A stretch of 64,000 nt of DNA. It comes from Lichenifustis flavocetrariae (GTDB taxonomy: Bacteria; Pseudomonadota; Alphaproteobacteria; Rhizobiales; Beijerinckiaceae). Under the pieces are notes generated by a model. That model was given only the letters and a program-made list of their open reading frames with translations, was not told where the DNA came from and ran no database searches. The DNA is taken from contig NZ_JAMOIM010000005.1 of the NCBI RefSeq assembly GCF_026130545.1, positions 243,227-307,226 of the forward strand. The letters run 5' to 3'. The position numbers and the translations under genes were made by a program. Numbering within the stretch: position 1 is the stretch's first letter; every line of letters starts with the position of its first letter. Below, piece after piece: positions 43,758 to 53,958 of this stretch.

Positions 43758-44039
43758 ATGTCCACTATCGAGAAGCGAACATTCAGTCTGCCTGCCGAAC
43801 ACGCCAATTTCATTGACTCTCTAGTGGCGTCAGGAAGCTACGCGTCGGGAAGCGAAGTTGTTCGAGCCGGGCTTCGTGCACTGCAAGAACGTGACGCCGC
43901 TGTCGAACGATGGCTACGGGAAGATGTCGCTTCCGTATATGACGCAATGAAAGCTGACCCAGCGCGTGGCCTGTCGACCGAGGCGGTGTTTGGGGCCGTG
44001 AGGACGCTGCATGCGGCACGCCTCAAAGGAACGCAGTGA
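43758..44039 (+). CDS. parD: ParD-type antitoxin, second copy
   Basis: A 93-residue ribbon-helix-helix antitoxin: KRTFSLPAEHANFIDSLVAS, then GSYASGSEVVRAGLRALQER, followed by a charged C-terminal toxin-binding region. AGGAG precedes the ATG at 43758. It overlaps the toxin gene by four bases (the next ATG lies within its end), the usual parDE arrangement. It is only loosely similar to the antitoxin at 25668, yet the two share operator half-sites. The toxin partner is frameshifted in this sequence. Confidence 0.9.
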   Translation: MSTIEKRTFSLPAEHANFIDSLVASGSYASGSEVVRAGLRALQERDAAVERWLREDVASVYDAMKADPARGLSTEAVFGAVRTLHAARLKGTQ

Positions 44040-44340
44040 AGCAACGCCACGTCAATTTTTCTCCTGAGGCGGGAGGCGACCTGATAAAGCTTACGAACGG
44101 ATCGCAAACGCTGCGGGTGAACGCGTGGCCTTGGGATATATCGAGCGGCTCGAAGCCTTTTGCCTTGGGTTCGATTTGGCATCCGAACGCGGCCACCGGC
44201 GGGATGATATTCGTCCCGGTCTCCGCATCATCGGGTTTGAGAAGGGCATCACGGTCGCCTTCATGGTCGACGACGTTCAGGTGAGTATTTTGCGGCTTTT
44301 TTCAAAGGGTCAGGATTGGGAAACCGCCCTGCTACGGTAG
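44036..44340 (+). pseudogene. ParE-type toxin with one frameshift
   Basis: The ATG at 44036 opens MKQRHVNFSPEAGGDLIKL, after which the frame fails. One frame over, LYERIANAAGERVALGYIER continues, then AFCLGFDLASERGHRRDDIR and VAFMVDDVQVSILRLFSKGQ, a complete ParE C-terminus ending at 44340. A single missing base near 44090 (AAGCTTACG where AAGCTTTACG would restore the frame) explains everything. Repaired, the protein would be about 101 residues. This could be a genuine inactivation or a sequencing error at a short T run. Confidence 0.75.
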
Positions 44341-44398
44341 GCGGATAGACTCAAGTTTGACCGACTGGTTCGCACCGCCCAGCGACGGGAGCCTAGCC

Positions 44399-44818
44399 TC
44401 ATTCCGATGATTTGGCGCATTCTTCCAGTTCAATCAATGTCCCATTGAAATCCTTGGGATGCAGGAACAGCACCGGCAGGCCGTGCGCGCCGACCTGCGG
44501 TGTGCCCGTTCCAATCATGCGAGCACCCTGCGCCAGGAGCGTGTCGCGTGCGGCCAGGATGTCCTCCACTTCGAAGCAGAGGTGGTGCATGCCGCCGCCA
44601 GGATTGCGGTCGAGGAAGGACTTGATCGGTGAGGCTGCGCCGAGCGGGCTCATCAGCTCGATCTTGCTGTTGGGGAGGGCAACAAAGACGACCGTGACGC
44701 CGTGCTCCGGAAGAGGCAGTGGATTTGAGACGCTTGCCCCCAAAGCCGAGCGGTAGAGAGCCGCGGCTGCATCGAGGTCCGGAACCGCGATCGCCACATG
44801 GTTGAGGCGGCCGATCAT
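44399..44818 (-). CDS. mce: Methylmalonyl-CoA epimerase
   Basis: A 139-residue vicinal-oxygen-chelate enzyme that interconverts (S)- and (R)-methylmalonyl-CoA. It starts [20 protein letters not shown] (metal His), with [20 protein letters not shown] (catalytic Glu) and [13 protein letters not shown] (second His pair), ending with [18 protein letters not shown], which carries the last metal Glu. The ATG overlaps the mutase stop by four bases. It is the last gene of the propionate operon. Confidence 0.95.
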   Translation of the reverse strand: MIGRLNHVAIAVPDLDAAAALYRSALGASVSNPLPLPEHGVTVVFVALPNSKIELMSPLGAASPIKSFLDRNPGGGMHHLCFEVEDILAARDTLLAQGARMIGTGTPQVGAHGLPVLFLHPKDFNGTLIELEECAKSSE

Positions 44819-46995
44819 GGGCGGCTTGCCTCGATATAGGCGGAGGGGTCCTTCTGGGCGTAGCCGAGACGCGCGTTGAGGGTCTCCATCAAGGCTTCGG
44901 CGGCCTCCAGGATCACGGTGCCGGGCGGGAAAATGGCGGTCACGCCCGCCGCCGTGACGGCGTCGTAATCCCCCGGCGGGATCACGCCGCCCACGACCAG
45001 CATGGCATCGGATCGGCCCAGTCGATCAAGTTCCTGGCGCAGCGCCGGGATCAGCGTCAGATGGCCGGCCGCGAGCGACGAGACACCGACGATATGCACC
45101 TCTTCGTCGGCAGCCTGCCGGGCGGCCTCCTCGGCCGTGGCGAAGAGCGGGCCGAGCACCACTTCGAAGCCGACATCCGCAAAGGCCGAGGCGATCACCT
45201 TCTGGCCGCGGTCGTGACCGTCCTGCCCCACCTTGGCGACCAGAATCTTGGGGCGGCGGCCGGTCTGCTCGGCAAAGCTGCGGGTGAGGTCGGCAACGCG
45301 GTCGATCGCGCGGGTGTCCGTGCCGGTCGCGCCTCGATAGAAGCCTGAGACGGCCTTGGCGGTCGCGGCGTGCCGGCCCCAAACCGCCTCCAGCGCGGCC
45401 GACATCTCGCCGACCGTCGCATGGGCACGCGCCGCCGCGACGCTCGCTTCGAGCAGATTGCCGACACGGGTGCGGGCCACGACTTGGAGGGCATCAAGGC
45501 TGGCCGCCACAGTCTTCGGATCGCGCTCCGCCCGGAGGCGCGCGAGCTTGACGATCTGGGCGTCACGCACGGCGGCATTGTCGACCTTCAGAACATCGAG
45601 CGGCGCCTCGCTCTCCGGCCTGTAGCAGTTGAGGCCGATGATCGGCTGCAGACCGGCATCGATCCGCGCCTGGGTGCGGGCCGCCGCTTCCTCAATGCGC
45701 CGCTTCGGCAAGCCCGACTCGATGGCCTTGGCCATGCCGCCGAGCGTCTCGACCTCTTCGATATGCGTCCAGGCGCGCGCCGCGAGATCGGCCGTCAGAC
45801 GCTCGACGTAGAAGGAGCCGCCCCAGGGATCGGCCATCCGGGTCGTACCGCTCTCGTGCTGCAGGACGAGTTGCGTGTTGCGGGCGATGCGGGCTGAAAA
45901 GTCTGTCGGCAGCGCCAGTGCCTCATCAAGCGCGTTGGTGTGCAGCGATTGGGTGCCACCCTGGGTCGCGGCCATCGCCTCGGCCGTCGTGCGCACCACA
46001 TTGTTGAAAACGTCCTGGGCCGTGAGCGACCACCCGGAGGTTTGGCAATGCGTTCGCAGCGTAAGCGATTTGTCGGACTTTGGCTGGAATTGCGAGACGA
46101 GGCGTGTCCACAATAGACGTGCGGCTCGCAGCTTCGCGATTTCCATGAAGTGGTTCATGCCGACCGCGAAGAAAAAACTCAGACGCGGGGCGAAAAGATC
46201 GATGTCGAGCCCCGCCGCGAGTCCCGCCCGGATGTAGTCGACGCCATCGGCTAGCGTATAGGCGAGTTCCAGGTCGGCCGTCGCACCCGCCTCCTGCATG
46301 TGATACCCGGAAATCGAGATCGAATTGAACTTCGGCATCTTGGCGGACGTGTAGGCGAAGATGTCGGAGACGATGCGCATCGAGGGTTCGGGCGGATAGA
46401 TGTAGGTGTTCCGCACCATGAATTCTTTGAGGATGTCGTTCTGGATCGTGCCGGCGAGCTTGTCCGGCGCCACATCCTGCTCCTCGGCCGCCACGATGTA
46501 GAGCGCCATGATGGGCAGCACGGCGCCGTTCATGGTCATGGACACGCTCATCGTGTCGAGGGGAATGCCGTCGAACAGCGTCCGCATGTCGAGGATCGAG
46601 TCGATCGCCACGCCCGCCATGCCGACATCGCCGGCCACACGAGGGTGATCGGAATCGTAGCCGCGATGTGTCGCGAGATCGAACGCGACCGAGAGGCCCT
46701 TCTGGCCGGCCGCGAGGTTGCGGCGATAAAAAGCGTTCGAGGCTTCGGCCGTGGAGAAGCCGGCGTATTGCCGGATGGTCCAGGGCTGCGTGACGTACAT
46801 AGTGGGATAAGGCCCGCGCAGGAACGGCATCGCGCCGGGAAGACTGTCGATCGCCACGCAGCCGCTCCGGTCTGAATGGCCATATCGTGGCTTCACGTCG
46901 ATCCCCTCGGCGGTCAGCCAGGGTTCGCCGCCCTGCGGGGCGTCGGCCCCGGCGGGCGCGAAGGCGATGCCGGAAAAATCGGGGATGCGCGTCAT
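44815..46995 (-). CDS. scpA: Methylmalonyl-CoA mutase, large (catalytic) subunit
   Basis: A 726-residue adenosylcobalamin enzyme converting (R)-methylmalonyl-CoA to succinyl-CoA. The substrate barrel contains [20 protein letters not shown] and [20 protein letters not shown], with [20 protein letters not shown] and [20 protein letters not shown] further in. The C-terminal B12 domain (from about residue 590) has [20 protein letters not shown] with the DxHxxG lower-ligand motif and [19 protein letters not shown]. Overlaps of four bases tie it to mutA upstream and mce downstream. No MeaB/ArgK chaperone gene is in the window. Confidence 0.96.
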   Translation of the reverse strand: MTRIPDFSGIAFAPAGADAPQGGEPWLTAEGIDVKPRYGHSDRSGCVAIDSLPGAMPFLRGPYPTMYVTQPWTIRQYAGFSTAEASNAFYRRNLAAGQKGLSVAFDLATHRGYDSDHPRVAGDVGMAGVAIDSILDMRTLFDGIPLDTMSVSMTMNGAVLPIMALYIVAAEEQDVAPDKLAGTIQNDILKEFMVRNTYIYPPEPSMRIVSDIFAYTSAKMPKFNSISISGYHMQEAGATADLELAYTLADGVDYIRAGLAAGLDIDLFAPRLSFFFAVGMNHFMEIAKLRAARLLWTRLVSQFQPKSDKSLTLRTHCQTSGWSLTAQDVFNNVVRTTAEAMAATQGGTQSLHTNALDEALALPTDFSARIARNTQLVLQHESGTTRMADPWGGSFYVERLTADLAARAWTHIEEVETLGGMAKAIESGLPKRRIEEAAARTQARIDAGLQPIIGLNCYRPESEAPLDVLKVDNAAVRDAQIVKLARLRAERDPKTVAASLDALQVVARTRVGNLLEASVAAARAHATVGEMSAALEAVWGRHAATAKAVSGFYRGATGTDTRAIDRVADLTRSFAEQTGRRPKILVAKVGQDGHDRGQKVIASAFADVGFEVVLGPLFATAEEAARQAADEEVHIVGVSSLAAGHLTLIPALRQELDRLGRSDAMLVVGGVIPPGDYDAVTAAGVTAIFPPGTVILEAAEALMETLNARLGYAQKDPSAYIEASRP

Positions 46996-48455
46996 GGCGT
47001 CGCCTCGCTCTCGAATTCCTCCGCATCGCGCTCAGGCCGAAGAGCGGAGAACACGGCCGAAGCATTCGAAACGTCAGGCCCGCTCGCGGGTGGCAGTGGT
47101 GCCACCACGCTCGGCTCGCGTTCGGCCGGACCCTTGAAGGACGTGACGCCGACGAGCGCGGTGCGGCCCGACGCGAGATCGGTCCGACGCGCCGCGCGGA
47201 CGGCCCCGATACTGGCCTGCCATGTCCCCGCTTGCAAGGCCGTGGCGAGCCCCCCTGCCCGTTCGAGGCCTTGAAAAAGCCGCCAGGCTTCCGCGCAGAG
47301 GGCCCCGGTGATGAACTCCACACTCCCTGCGCCCGCGCCGGGATCGGCGACACGGCCGATATGCGCCTCCTGCAACAGCAGGAGGGGGGTGTTCCGGGAA
47401 AGACGGCGCGCGAACTCGTCGGGCAGCCCGAGGGCACTCGTGAAAGGCAGCACCGTGATGCTGTCGGCTCCGCCCATGAGGGCGGCACCGCAGGCGATCG
47501 TGTTGCGCAGCAGGTTGCTCCAGGCGTCGCGTCGGGACAGCATACGCCAGGAAGTTTCCGCATGGAGCCGGATCGGGGCGGGCCGCAGGCCGCAAGCCTC
47601 TTCCACGCGCGCCCAAAGGCGACGAAACGCCCGAAACTTTGCGAGCGTGAGGAATTGGTCCGCGTCGGCCGCGAGCGTGAAGCTGAGCGCTCGGCGCGCC
47701 TCATCCAGGCCTTCGCGTTCGAGCGCCCGGAGATAGGTCACGCCCGTCGCCAGCACGGCCGCGAGCTCCTGGGCTTCCGAGGCGCCGGCATCGTGGTGAG
47801 GCCGTCCATCGGCACGAAGCGCCGGCGTGGTCAATCCATATTGGCGAAGATCCCGCAGCCAAGCGGCGATGCAGGCCATCACGGCGTGCATCCCGTCTTC
47901 CACGCCGAGATCCCGAACTATGCGCGGCACCATCCCGGTCCGCGCCATGTCGCCCAACGGGTCGATTGCGATATCGAGGACGGTGAGGTCGCGGCCCCTG
48001 ACCGCGAGCGCCCCGAGCAGGGTGCCGACAGTTCGCGCTTCGAGGAAGGTCGGGCACTCGCAGCGGAACGGAGTACCTTCGAGATCGAGGCCATCGAGCG
48101 CCATGGCGATCCCTGTGGGGGGAACACCGAAGCCGCGGCCGCAGGAGGCGCCGGCAAGGACGAGCGTCAAGCCCGTCGCACCATTGGCGAGATCGATGAC
48201 CGCAAGGCGGTGCGCTTCCGCCGGAACGGGATGCTCCATGCGCTGCAGTATGGCGACCGGCCGGCTTGCATCCCGCCAAGGCTGGGGCCCCGACGGCAGG
48301 TCGGCCGCGAAGAGAGGACCGAGAGCGATCCCGTCATGGCTGCGAGAGACGAGCGCCTCGATGAGGTCGGCACCCTTGAGGACGCGCGACGCGGCCGCGC
48401 GCCAGGATGCGGCCTCCGGCTGGTCGAAGACCGGCGGCAGCGCCCCTTCCATCAC
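46992..48455 (-). CDS. mutA: Methylmalonyl-CoA mutase, small subunit
   Basis: A 487-residue mutase-like subunit that pairs with the catalytic chain. It resembles the barrel part of the large subunit (ISIDPLG-type stretch [60 protein letters not shown]) but lacks the DxHxxG cobalamin motif and is shorter than typical small subunits (about 600 residues). It therefore probably lacks most of the B12-like domain. The ATG lies inside the stop of pccA (four-base overlap). Confidence 0.9.
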   Translation of the reverse strand: MMEGALPPVFDQPEAASWRAAASRVLKGADLIEALVSRSHDGIALGPLFAADLPSGPQPWRDASRPVAILQRMEHPVPAEAHRLAVIDLANGATGLTLVLAGASCGRGFGVPPTGIAMALDGLDLEGTPFRCECPTFLEARTVGTLLGALAVRGRDLTVLDIAIDPLGDMARTGMVPRIVRDLGVEDGMHAVMACIAAWLRDLRQYGLTTPALRADGRPHHDAGASEAQELAAVLATGVTYLRALEREGLDEARRALSFTLAADADQFLTLAKFRAFRRLWARVEEACGLRPAPIRLHAETSWRMLSRRDAWSNLLRNTIACGAALMGGADSITVLPFTSALGLPDEFARRLSRNTPLLLLQEAHIGRVADPGAGAGSVEFITGALCAEAWRLFQGLERAGGLATALQAGTWQASIGAVRAARRTDLASGRTALVGVTSFKGPAEREPSVVAPLPPASGPDVSNASAVFSALRPERDAEEFESEATP

Positions 48456-50458
48456 GCGAATTCCAAGATGGTGGCATCGACCGCAAGGCTCTCCCCGGCC
48501 TTGGCATGGACACGATCGACCGTCCCGTCGCGCTCGGCCCGGACGACGTTTTCCATCTTCATGGCCTCCACCACGGCCAGAGCCTCGCCTGTCTTCACGA
48601 CCTGCCCGGGTGCCACGAGAACCTCGCGCAAAAGTCCCGGCATCGGGCAGAGCACCGCCTTGCCGCTACCCCCGGCACTCTTGAGCGGCATCAATTGCGC
48701 GAGTTCGGCCTCGCGGGCGGTATAGACCCTGGCTTCGGCAAAAGTGCCGGCGTGAAACAGCATCACGCCGTTGGGTACCGGTCGCACCTGCACGGCCATT
48801 GAGGCGCCGTCGATCGTGCCGTGCCATACCGGGTTCCCGGGATTCCAGGTCGAGGATACAGACAGAACCTGGCCGCCCTCGAAGCGGATCGCCGCCGCGC
48901 CGTGCGCATCGTCATGCACCTCGAAGCGGAAATCCTGAGACCCTAGCCGCACGACACGCTTTTTCGCGAAGGCGTGTGGGCGAGCGACCTTCAGCTGGCC
49001 GGAGATCTGACGCTTGCGCGCATTGAGACGGTGGTCGATCAAACCCGCCACCGCGGCCATGCGTTCGGCCACGGCCCCTTTGGGAGCAGGATTTTCGAAG
49101 CCGCCGGGAAACTCCTCTGCGATCAATCCCGTCGACAAGGCGCCCTGCTTCCAACGCGGGTGGTCCATCAGGGCGGCCAGAAACGGGATATTGTGCCGGA
49201 TGCCCGCGATCGCGAAGGCGTCCAGCGCGGCGGCCTGCGCCGCGATCGCAGCCTCGCGGGTCGGGCCGTGCGTCACGAGTTTGGCGATGATCGGATCGTA
49301 GAAGATCGAGATCTCACCGCCCTCCTCCACCCCGGCATCGACCCGGACCGTGATGCCGTCCCGCGAGCCTTCGGCCGGAGGACTGTAGGTCGTGAGTCGA
49401 CCGATCGAGGGCAGGAAGCCGCGTGTCGGGTCTTCGGCATAGATGCGGCTTTCGACCGCCCAACCGTCGAGCCGCACGTCGGCCTGTTCGAGCGGGAGTG
49501 GTTCGCCCGCGGCGACCCGGATCATGAGTTCCACGAGATCGAGCCCCGTGACCAATTCGGTGACCGGATGCTCCACCTGGAGCCGGGTGTTCATCTCGAG
49601 AAAGAAGAAACTCCGGTCCTGCCCGGCCACGAATTCGACCGTACCGGCCGAGTCGTAACCGACCGCCCTGGCGAGGGCGACGGCCTGCTCGCTCATCAGG
49701 CGCCGCGTTTCCGCGTCGAGCAGCGGCGAGGGCGCTTCCTCGACGACCTTCTGGTTGCGCCGCTGGATCGAACACTCGCGCTCGCCGAGGGCGATGACAT
49801 GACCGTGCTTGTCGCCCAGCACCTGGATCTCGATATGGCGCGGGTTCTCGATGAATTTCTCCAGGAACACGCGGTCGTCGCCGAACGAGGAGGCCGCCTC
49901 CGAGCGCGCGCGCGCGAAGCCTTCGGCGACCTCATCGGCCTTCGAGGCGATCCGCATGCCCTTGCCGCCGCCGCCGGCTGACGCCTTGATCATCACCGGA
50001 AAGCCGATTTCGGCCGCGATCTCGCCGGCATGGGCGGCGTCGCGGATCACATCAAGGTGGCCCGGCACGGTCGAGACGCCTGCCGCCCGGGCAAAGCGTT
50101 TCGACTCGATCTTGTCCCCCATGGCCGCGATGGCCTGCGGGTTCGGCCCGATGAACGTGATGTTCGCGGCCCGAAGCGCTTCCGCGAAGGCTTCGCGTTC
50201 AGACAGGAAACCGTAGCCGGGATGCACCGCGTCGGCGCCGGTCGCGCGACACGCCTCCACGATGGCCTCGATCACGAGATAGGACTGCGCCGCCGGCGCG
50301 AGGCCGATGAACACGGCCTCATCGGCCATGGCGACATGCAAGGCATCCCGATCCGCCTCCGAATAGACCGCCACTGTGGCAATGCCCATCCGCCGCGCCG
50401 TCCGCATGATGCGGCAGGCGATCTCGCCGCGGTTGGCGATCAGGATCTTGGAGAACAT
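48452..50458 (-). CDS. pccA: Propionyl-CoA carboxylase alpha chain (biotin carboxylase + BCCP)
   Basis: A 668-residue biotin carboxylase/biotin-carrier protein. FSKILIANRGEIACRIMRTA opens the biotin carboxylase domain, with KASAGGGGKGMRIASKADEV (ATP loop), EKFIENPRHIEIQVLGDKHG and EMNTRLQVEHPVTELVTGLD. A linker domain follows from about residue 460. The biotinyl motif VVEAMKMENVVRAERDG is near residue 634. With PccB it carboxylates propionyl-CoA to methylmalonyl-CoA. It follows pccB by ten bases. Confidence 0.97.
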   Translation of the reverse strand: MFSKILIANRGEIACRIMRTARRMGIATVAVYSEADRDALHVAMADEAVFIGLAPAAQSYLVIEAIVEACRATGADAVHPGYGFLSEREAFAEALRAANITFIGPNPQAIAAMGDKIESKRFARAAGVSTVPGHLDVIRDAAHAGEIAAEIGFPVMIKASAGGGGKGMRIASKADEVAEGFARARSEAASSFGDDRVFLEKFIENPRHIEIQVLGDKHGHVIALGERECSIQRRNQKVVEEAPSPLLDAETRRLMSEQAVALARAVGYDSAGTVEFVAGQDRSFFFLEMNTRLQVEHPVTELVTGLDLVELMIRVAAGEPLPLEQADVRLDGWAVESRIYAEDPTRGFLPSIGRLTTYSPPAEGSRDGITVRVDAGVEEGGEISIFYDPIIAKLVTHGPTREAAIAAQAAALDAFAIAGIRHNIPFLAALMDHPRWKQGALSTGLIAEEFPGGFENPAPKGAVAERMAAVAGLIDHRLNARKRQISGQLKVARPHAFAKKRVVRLGSQDFRFEVHDDAHGAAAIRFEGGQVLSVSSTWNPGNPVWHGTIDGASMAVQVRPVPNGVMLFHAGTFAEARVYTAREAELAQLMPLKSAGGSGKAVLCPMPGLLREVLVAPGQVVKTGEALAVVEAMKMENVVRAERDGTVDRVHAKAGESLAVDATILEFA

Positions 50459-50468
50459 GGCGGCCTCC

Positions 50469-52001
50469 TCACAACGGGATATTATCGTGCTTGCGCCAGG
50501 GCCGCTCGGACTTCTTGGCGCGCAGCATCGCCAGCGTCCGCGCGACCAGCCGCCGGGTGTCGCGCGGCATGATCACCTCGTCGACATAGCCGCGCTCGGC
50601 GGCCACGAAGGGCGACAGGAAGCGCGCCTCGTAGTCTCGCGTCAGCTCAGTGATCTTGTCGGCGTCTCCGACATCCTTGCGGAAGATGATCTCGACGGCG
50701 CCCTTGGCGCCCATGACGGCGATCTGAGCGGTCGGCCAGGCATAGTTCACGTCGGCACCGATGTGTTTCGAGGCCATCACATCATAGGCCCCTCCGAAAG
50801 CCTTTCGGGTGATGATCGTGACGAGCGGCACGGTGCATTGCGCGTAGGCGAAGAGGAGCTTCGCCCCGTGCTTGATGAGGCCGCCCTGCTCCTGCGCGGT
50901 GCCCGGCAGGAAGCCCGGCACGTCCACGAAGGTGAGGATCGGGATCTCGAAAGCGTCGCAGAAGCGCACGAAGCGCGCGGCCTTGCGGGAAGCATCGGAG
51001 TCGAGGACGCCCGCCAGCACCATGGGCTGGTTCGCCACCACGCCGATGGTGCGCCCGTCGATCCGTGCGAAGGCCGTCACGATGTTTTTGGCGAACGCGC
51101 CCTGGATCTCGAAGATGTCGCCCTCGTCGACGATCTTTTCGATCGCCTCCTTGATGTCATAGGGCTTGTTCGGGTTCTCGGGCACCAGCGTTTCGAGGCT
51201 GGCCGTGCCGCGTGCGACATCGTCAAAGCTCGGCCATTGCGGTGGTCCGTCGGTGTTGTTGGCGGGGAGGAAATCGACGAGCCGCCGCACCTGCAAGAGC
51301 GCTTCGAGGTCGTTGTCGAAGGCAACGTCGGCGATCGAAGATTTGGTGGTGTGGATGCGGGCGCCGCCGAGTTCCTCGGCCGTTACCGTCTCGTTCGTCA
51401 CGGTCTTCACCACATCCGGCCCGGTGACGAACATGTAGCTCGTGTCCCGAACCATGACGATGAAGTCCGTCATGGCGGGTGAATAGACGTCGCCACCCGC
51501 GCAGGGACCCATGATGACCGAGATCTGCGGGATCACCCCCGAGGCCTCGACGTTGCGCCGAAACACCTCGGCATAGCCGCCAAGCGCCGCGACCCCCTCC
51601 TGAATGCGTGCCCCGCCGGCGTCATAAAGCCCGATGATGGGCGCCCGCATCTTCAGCGCGAGATCCTGAACCTTGGTGATCTTGCCCGCATGCGCCTCGC
51701 TGAGGGAACCGCCGAATACCGTGAAATCCTTGGAAAAGACGAACACGGTGCGGCCGTTGATCGTCCCCCAGCCCGTGACCACCCCATCCCCGGGGATCTT
51801 GGTCTTGTCCATGCCGAAGGCGGTCGAGCGGTGCTCGACAAGCATATCGAACTCTTCGAACGAGCCTTCGTCGAGGAGAAGATCGATGCGTTCCCGGGCC
51901 GTCAGCTTGCCCCTGGCGTGCTGGGCCGCGATGCGCTGCTCCCCCCCGCCCGCTTCCGCCCGCGCGCGGCGCCGTTGCAGCTCGTCCAGAACCTGTCGCA
52001 T
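50469..52001 (-). CDS. pccB: Propionyl-CoA carboxylase beta chain
   Basis: A 510-residue carboxyltransferase. Crotonase-fold halves are visible: [40 protein letters not shown] and [20 protein letters not shown] in the N-terminal half, then [40 protein letters not shown] and [17 protein letters not shown] in the C-terminal half. It is the first gene of the operon pccB-pccA-mutA-scpA-mce. AGGACGGG precedes the ATG. The 284-base gap to the divergent gene at 52286 should hold the promoter; no regulator binding site was recognised. Confidence 0.97.
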   Translation of the reverse strand: MRQVLDELQRRRARAEAGGGEQRIAAQHARGKLTARERIDLLLDEGSFEEFDMLVEHRSTAFGMDKTKIPGDGVVTGWGTINGRTVFVFSKDFTVFGGSLSEAHAGKITKVQDLALKMRAPIIGLYDAGGARIQEGVAALGGYAEVFRRNVEASGVIPQISVIMGPCAGGDVYSPAMTDFIVMVRDTSYMFVTGPDVVKTVTNETVTAEELGGARIHTTKSSIADVAFDNDLEALLQVRRLVDFLPANNTDGPPQWPSFDDVARGTASLETLVPENPNKPYDIKEAIEKIVDEGDIFEIQGAFAKNIVTAFARIDGRTIGVVANQPMVLAGVLDSDASRKAARFVRFCDAFEIPILTFVDVPGFLPGTAQEQGGLIKHGAKLLFAYAQCTVPLVTIITRKAFGGAYDVMASKHIGADVNYAWPTAQIAVMGAKGAVEIIFRKDVGDADKITELTRDYEARFLSPFVAAERGYVDEVIMPRDTRRLVARTLAMLRAKKSERPWRKHDNIPL

Positions 52002-52285
52002 GGAAACCCGTCCTAGGCATCGGCGGTCGGCACCGCGAAGACGCCCATCCTATGGCGGCACGCCGAGGCAACGGCAAGAAGGTGTGTTCCGATCCGGCGC
52101 GACGCAATCGAGGTGTTGGCCGACGCCGAGATCCCTGACGCCCTCCCGCGGTAGACCAACACCGGCCTGTCGCGGGCAGCCGCAGGAATTCTCTTGCCCG
52201 TTCCTGGCATCCGACCGAAAAACATGCCGTTGGGGAACCAAATGGCGGGACCTTCCTTGGAGTCTCTGACGAAAGGTCATGTGCG

Positions 52286-53314
52286 ATGAAGATTCTGCCA
52301 GTTTCTGGACTTCTGGGAGCGGCCACGTCTGTCGTGATCCATGTCGGTGCGGGCGCCATGCCGCTCATCGTGCAGCAGCCCGGCCATCATGGCGAAGGCC
52401 TCACGATCCTGGCGCAGCTTGCGCAGGCACCGCCGCCGGATGGCCAGCCGCAAACGGGCGACCCGTCTCAGGGACCAGCACCGGCGCCAGCTCCTCAGCC
52501 GTCGATCGGGACCACGCAAACACCGGCTCCGCAGCAACCCGCGACCGCCGCTGCCCCACCGGCCGTAGTTCTCACCCCGAACGGCACAGCGCAACCGCCG
52601 GGCACGGCCGCCACAAACGGACGCGGGCCGCAACGCGGCAGGCTGCAACGTGGCAACACCGGTTCGCAATTCGGGAGCACGCAGCCGAGTGGCGCCCTGC
52701 CGACCTACGGAAGCACATCGCCGCTCGATGGGTCGCCGCAAAGCGACGGCATCCAGCCCTCGACAGGAACGCAGCGGAACCCCACGAATCCGATGATGGG
52801 CGACACGCCCGCCTATGGAGGCCAGCAAGTCTATGGCGGCACTCAATCCACCCTCGGCACGCCGCAACTGAGCGGCACCCAGAGCTATGGCGGAACCCAA
52901 GCCTACGGCGGCACACAGCCGTATGGGGGTCCGCAGCCGTATGGGGGCACGCAACCGAACGCTGGCACGCAGACCGGGATCAGCCAGGGCGGCGGGACGA
53001 TCTATACCCGGCAGCCCCTCGGCGCTTCGCCGACGACGCGCGACCTGACGGGCACCTATGGAGGCTCGAACGGTTTTGACGCGCGTGGCGTCTACACCGG
53101 GACCGCGGCTCAACCGCTCTCCTATGGCCAGCTCTACGCGACGCCGCGCAGCGTGAACAACAACCTGCTCGGGAATGGTCTCGATGCGCGGTCCATAACG
53201 CGTCCGTTCATCCCGCTCGGAACTGGCCCCGGCCGGCCCAACAGCGGGTACGGCATACCAAATGGCTCGAAACCCACATATATGGATGCGCGCGGGGTCC
53301 AGCGGTCGAATTGA
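52286..53314 (+). CDS. Secreted low-complexity protein with YGGTQ repeats
   Basis: A 342-residue protein not matching any enzyme family I recognise. It begins MKILPVSGLLGAATSVVIHV, a plausible signal peptide with a cleavage region near GAGAMP. Residues 45-100 are rich in Pro, Gln and Ala. Residues 170-240 hold imperfect repeats of YGGTQ, as in SYGGTQAYGGTQPYGGPQ. The C-terminal third is Gly/Asn/Thr-rich with two DARG segments (FDARGVYTG, YMDARGVQRSN). It is probably exported and possibly cell-surface or matrix associated, which is inference. It is divergent from pccB. Confidence 0.7.
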   Translation: MKILPVSGLLGAATSVVIHVGAGAMPLIVQQPGHHGEGLTILAQLAQAPPPDGQPQTGDPSQGPAPAPAPQPSIGTTQTPAPQQPATAAAPPAVVLTPNGTAQPPGTAATNGRGPQRGRLQRGNTGSQFGSTQPSGALPTYGSTSPLDGSPQSDGIQPSTGTQRNPTNPMMGDTPAYGGQQVYGGTQSTLGTPQLSGTQSYGGTQAYGGTQPYGGPQPYGGTQPNAGTQTGISQGGGTIYTRQPLGASPTTRDLTGTYGGSNGFDARGVYTGTAAQPLSYGQLYATPRSVNNNLLGNGLDARSITRPFIPLGTGPGRPNSGYGIPNGSKPTYMDARGVQRSN

Positions 53315-53387
53315 ATCACTGCTCCGTTATGGCGCGTGATGAAGGACGGCAGGATCGATGCTTCACGACCAACACCCATGAGGCTGC

Positions 53388-53723
53388 ATGATCCGTCATA
53401 TCGTCCTGGTCCGGTTTGCTGAGGAGACACATGTTTCCGAGCAGAGCGCGATCTTTGCGGAGCTCGCGGCACTGCGCACGATCGTCCCAGGCATGCTCAC
53501 GTTTGCAGCGGGGGCCAATGTCAGCCCGGAGGGGTTGGCGCGTGGTTTTACGCATGCGTTTACGGTCGATTTCGCCAGTGAAGCCTCACGGGACGCCTAT
53601 CTGCAGCACCCGGCGCACCAGGCGGCTGGCGGGAAGCTTGTGCAAGCCGCCAAGGGCGGCCTCGACGGGATCCTCGTGGTGGATGTCACATTATCGGGCG
53701 ACGCCGCGACCCCTGGTGCCTAG
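53388..53723 (+). CDS. Dabb (stress-response A/B barrel) domain protein
   Basis: A 111-residue protein with the Dabb pattern: MIRHIVLVRFAEETHVSEQS, then VPGMLTFAAGANVSPEGLAR and FTHAFTVDFASEASRDAYLQ, with HPAHQAA near the end. These small dimeric ferredoxin-like barrels occur as stress proteins and as accessory cyclases or hydrolases; none of these roles can be chosen from context. It starts with ATG 73 bases after the repeat-rich protein. Confidence 0.88.
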   Translation: MIRHIVLVRFAEETHVSEQSAIFAELAALRTIVPGMLTFAAGANVSPEGLARGFTHAFTVDFASEASRDAYLQHPAHQAAGGKLVQAAKGGLDGILVVDVTLSGDAATPGA

Positions 53724-53958
53724 ACAAACAGGCCGCGGATGCCTCGGCGCCCGGCGGCGTGTCATTCTTGACCTCTGGCAATTGTGTCGTCTGCATTCTT
53801 GCAGGTGAAGAACCTCGACAACAAATCTGTTCCGGGACGTCTTTTAAAATCTAAGTCCGCTTCGAGGACTCTTTCAGCCTCTGGCGTTGGTCAAAAAGAG
53901 CAAAATCAATTGTGGCTGAGCCACGCCAGGGTGTTTGCCGACGAACCAGGAGTTCATC

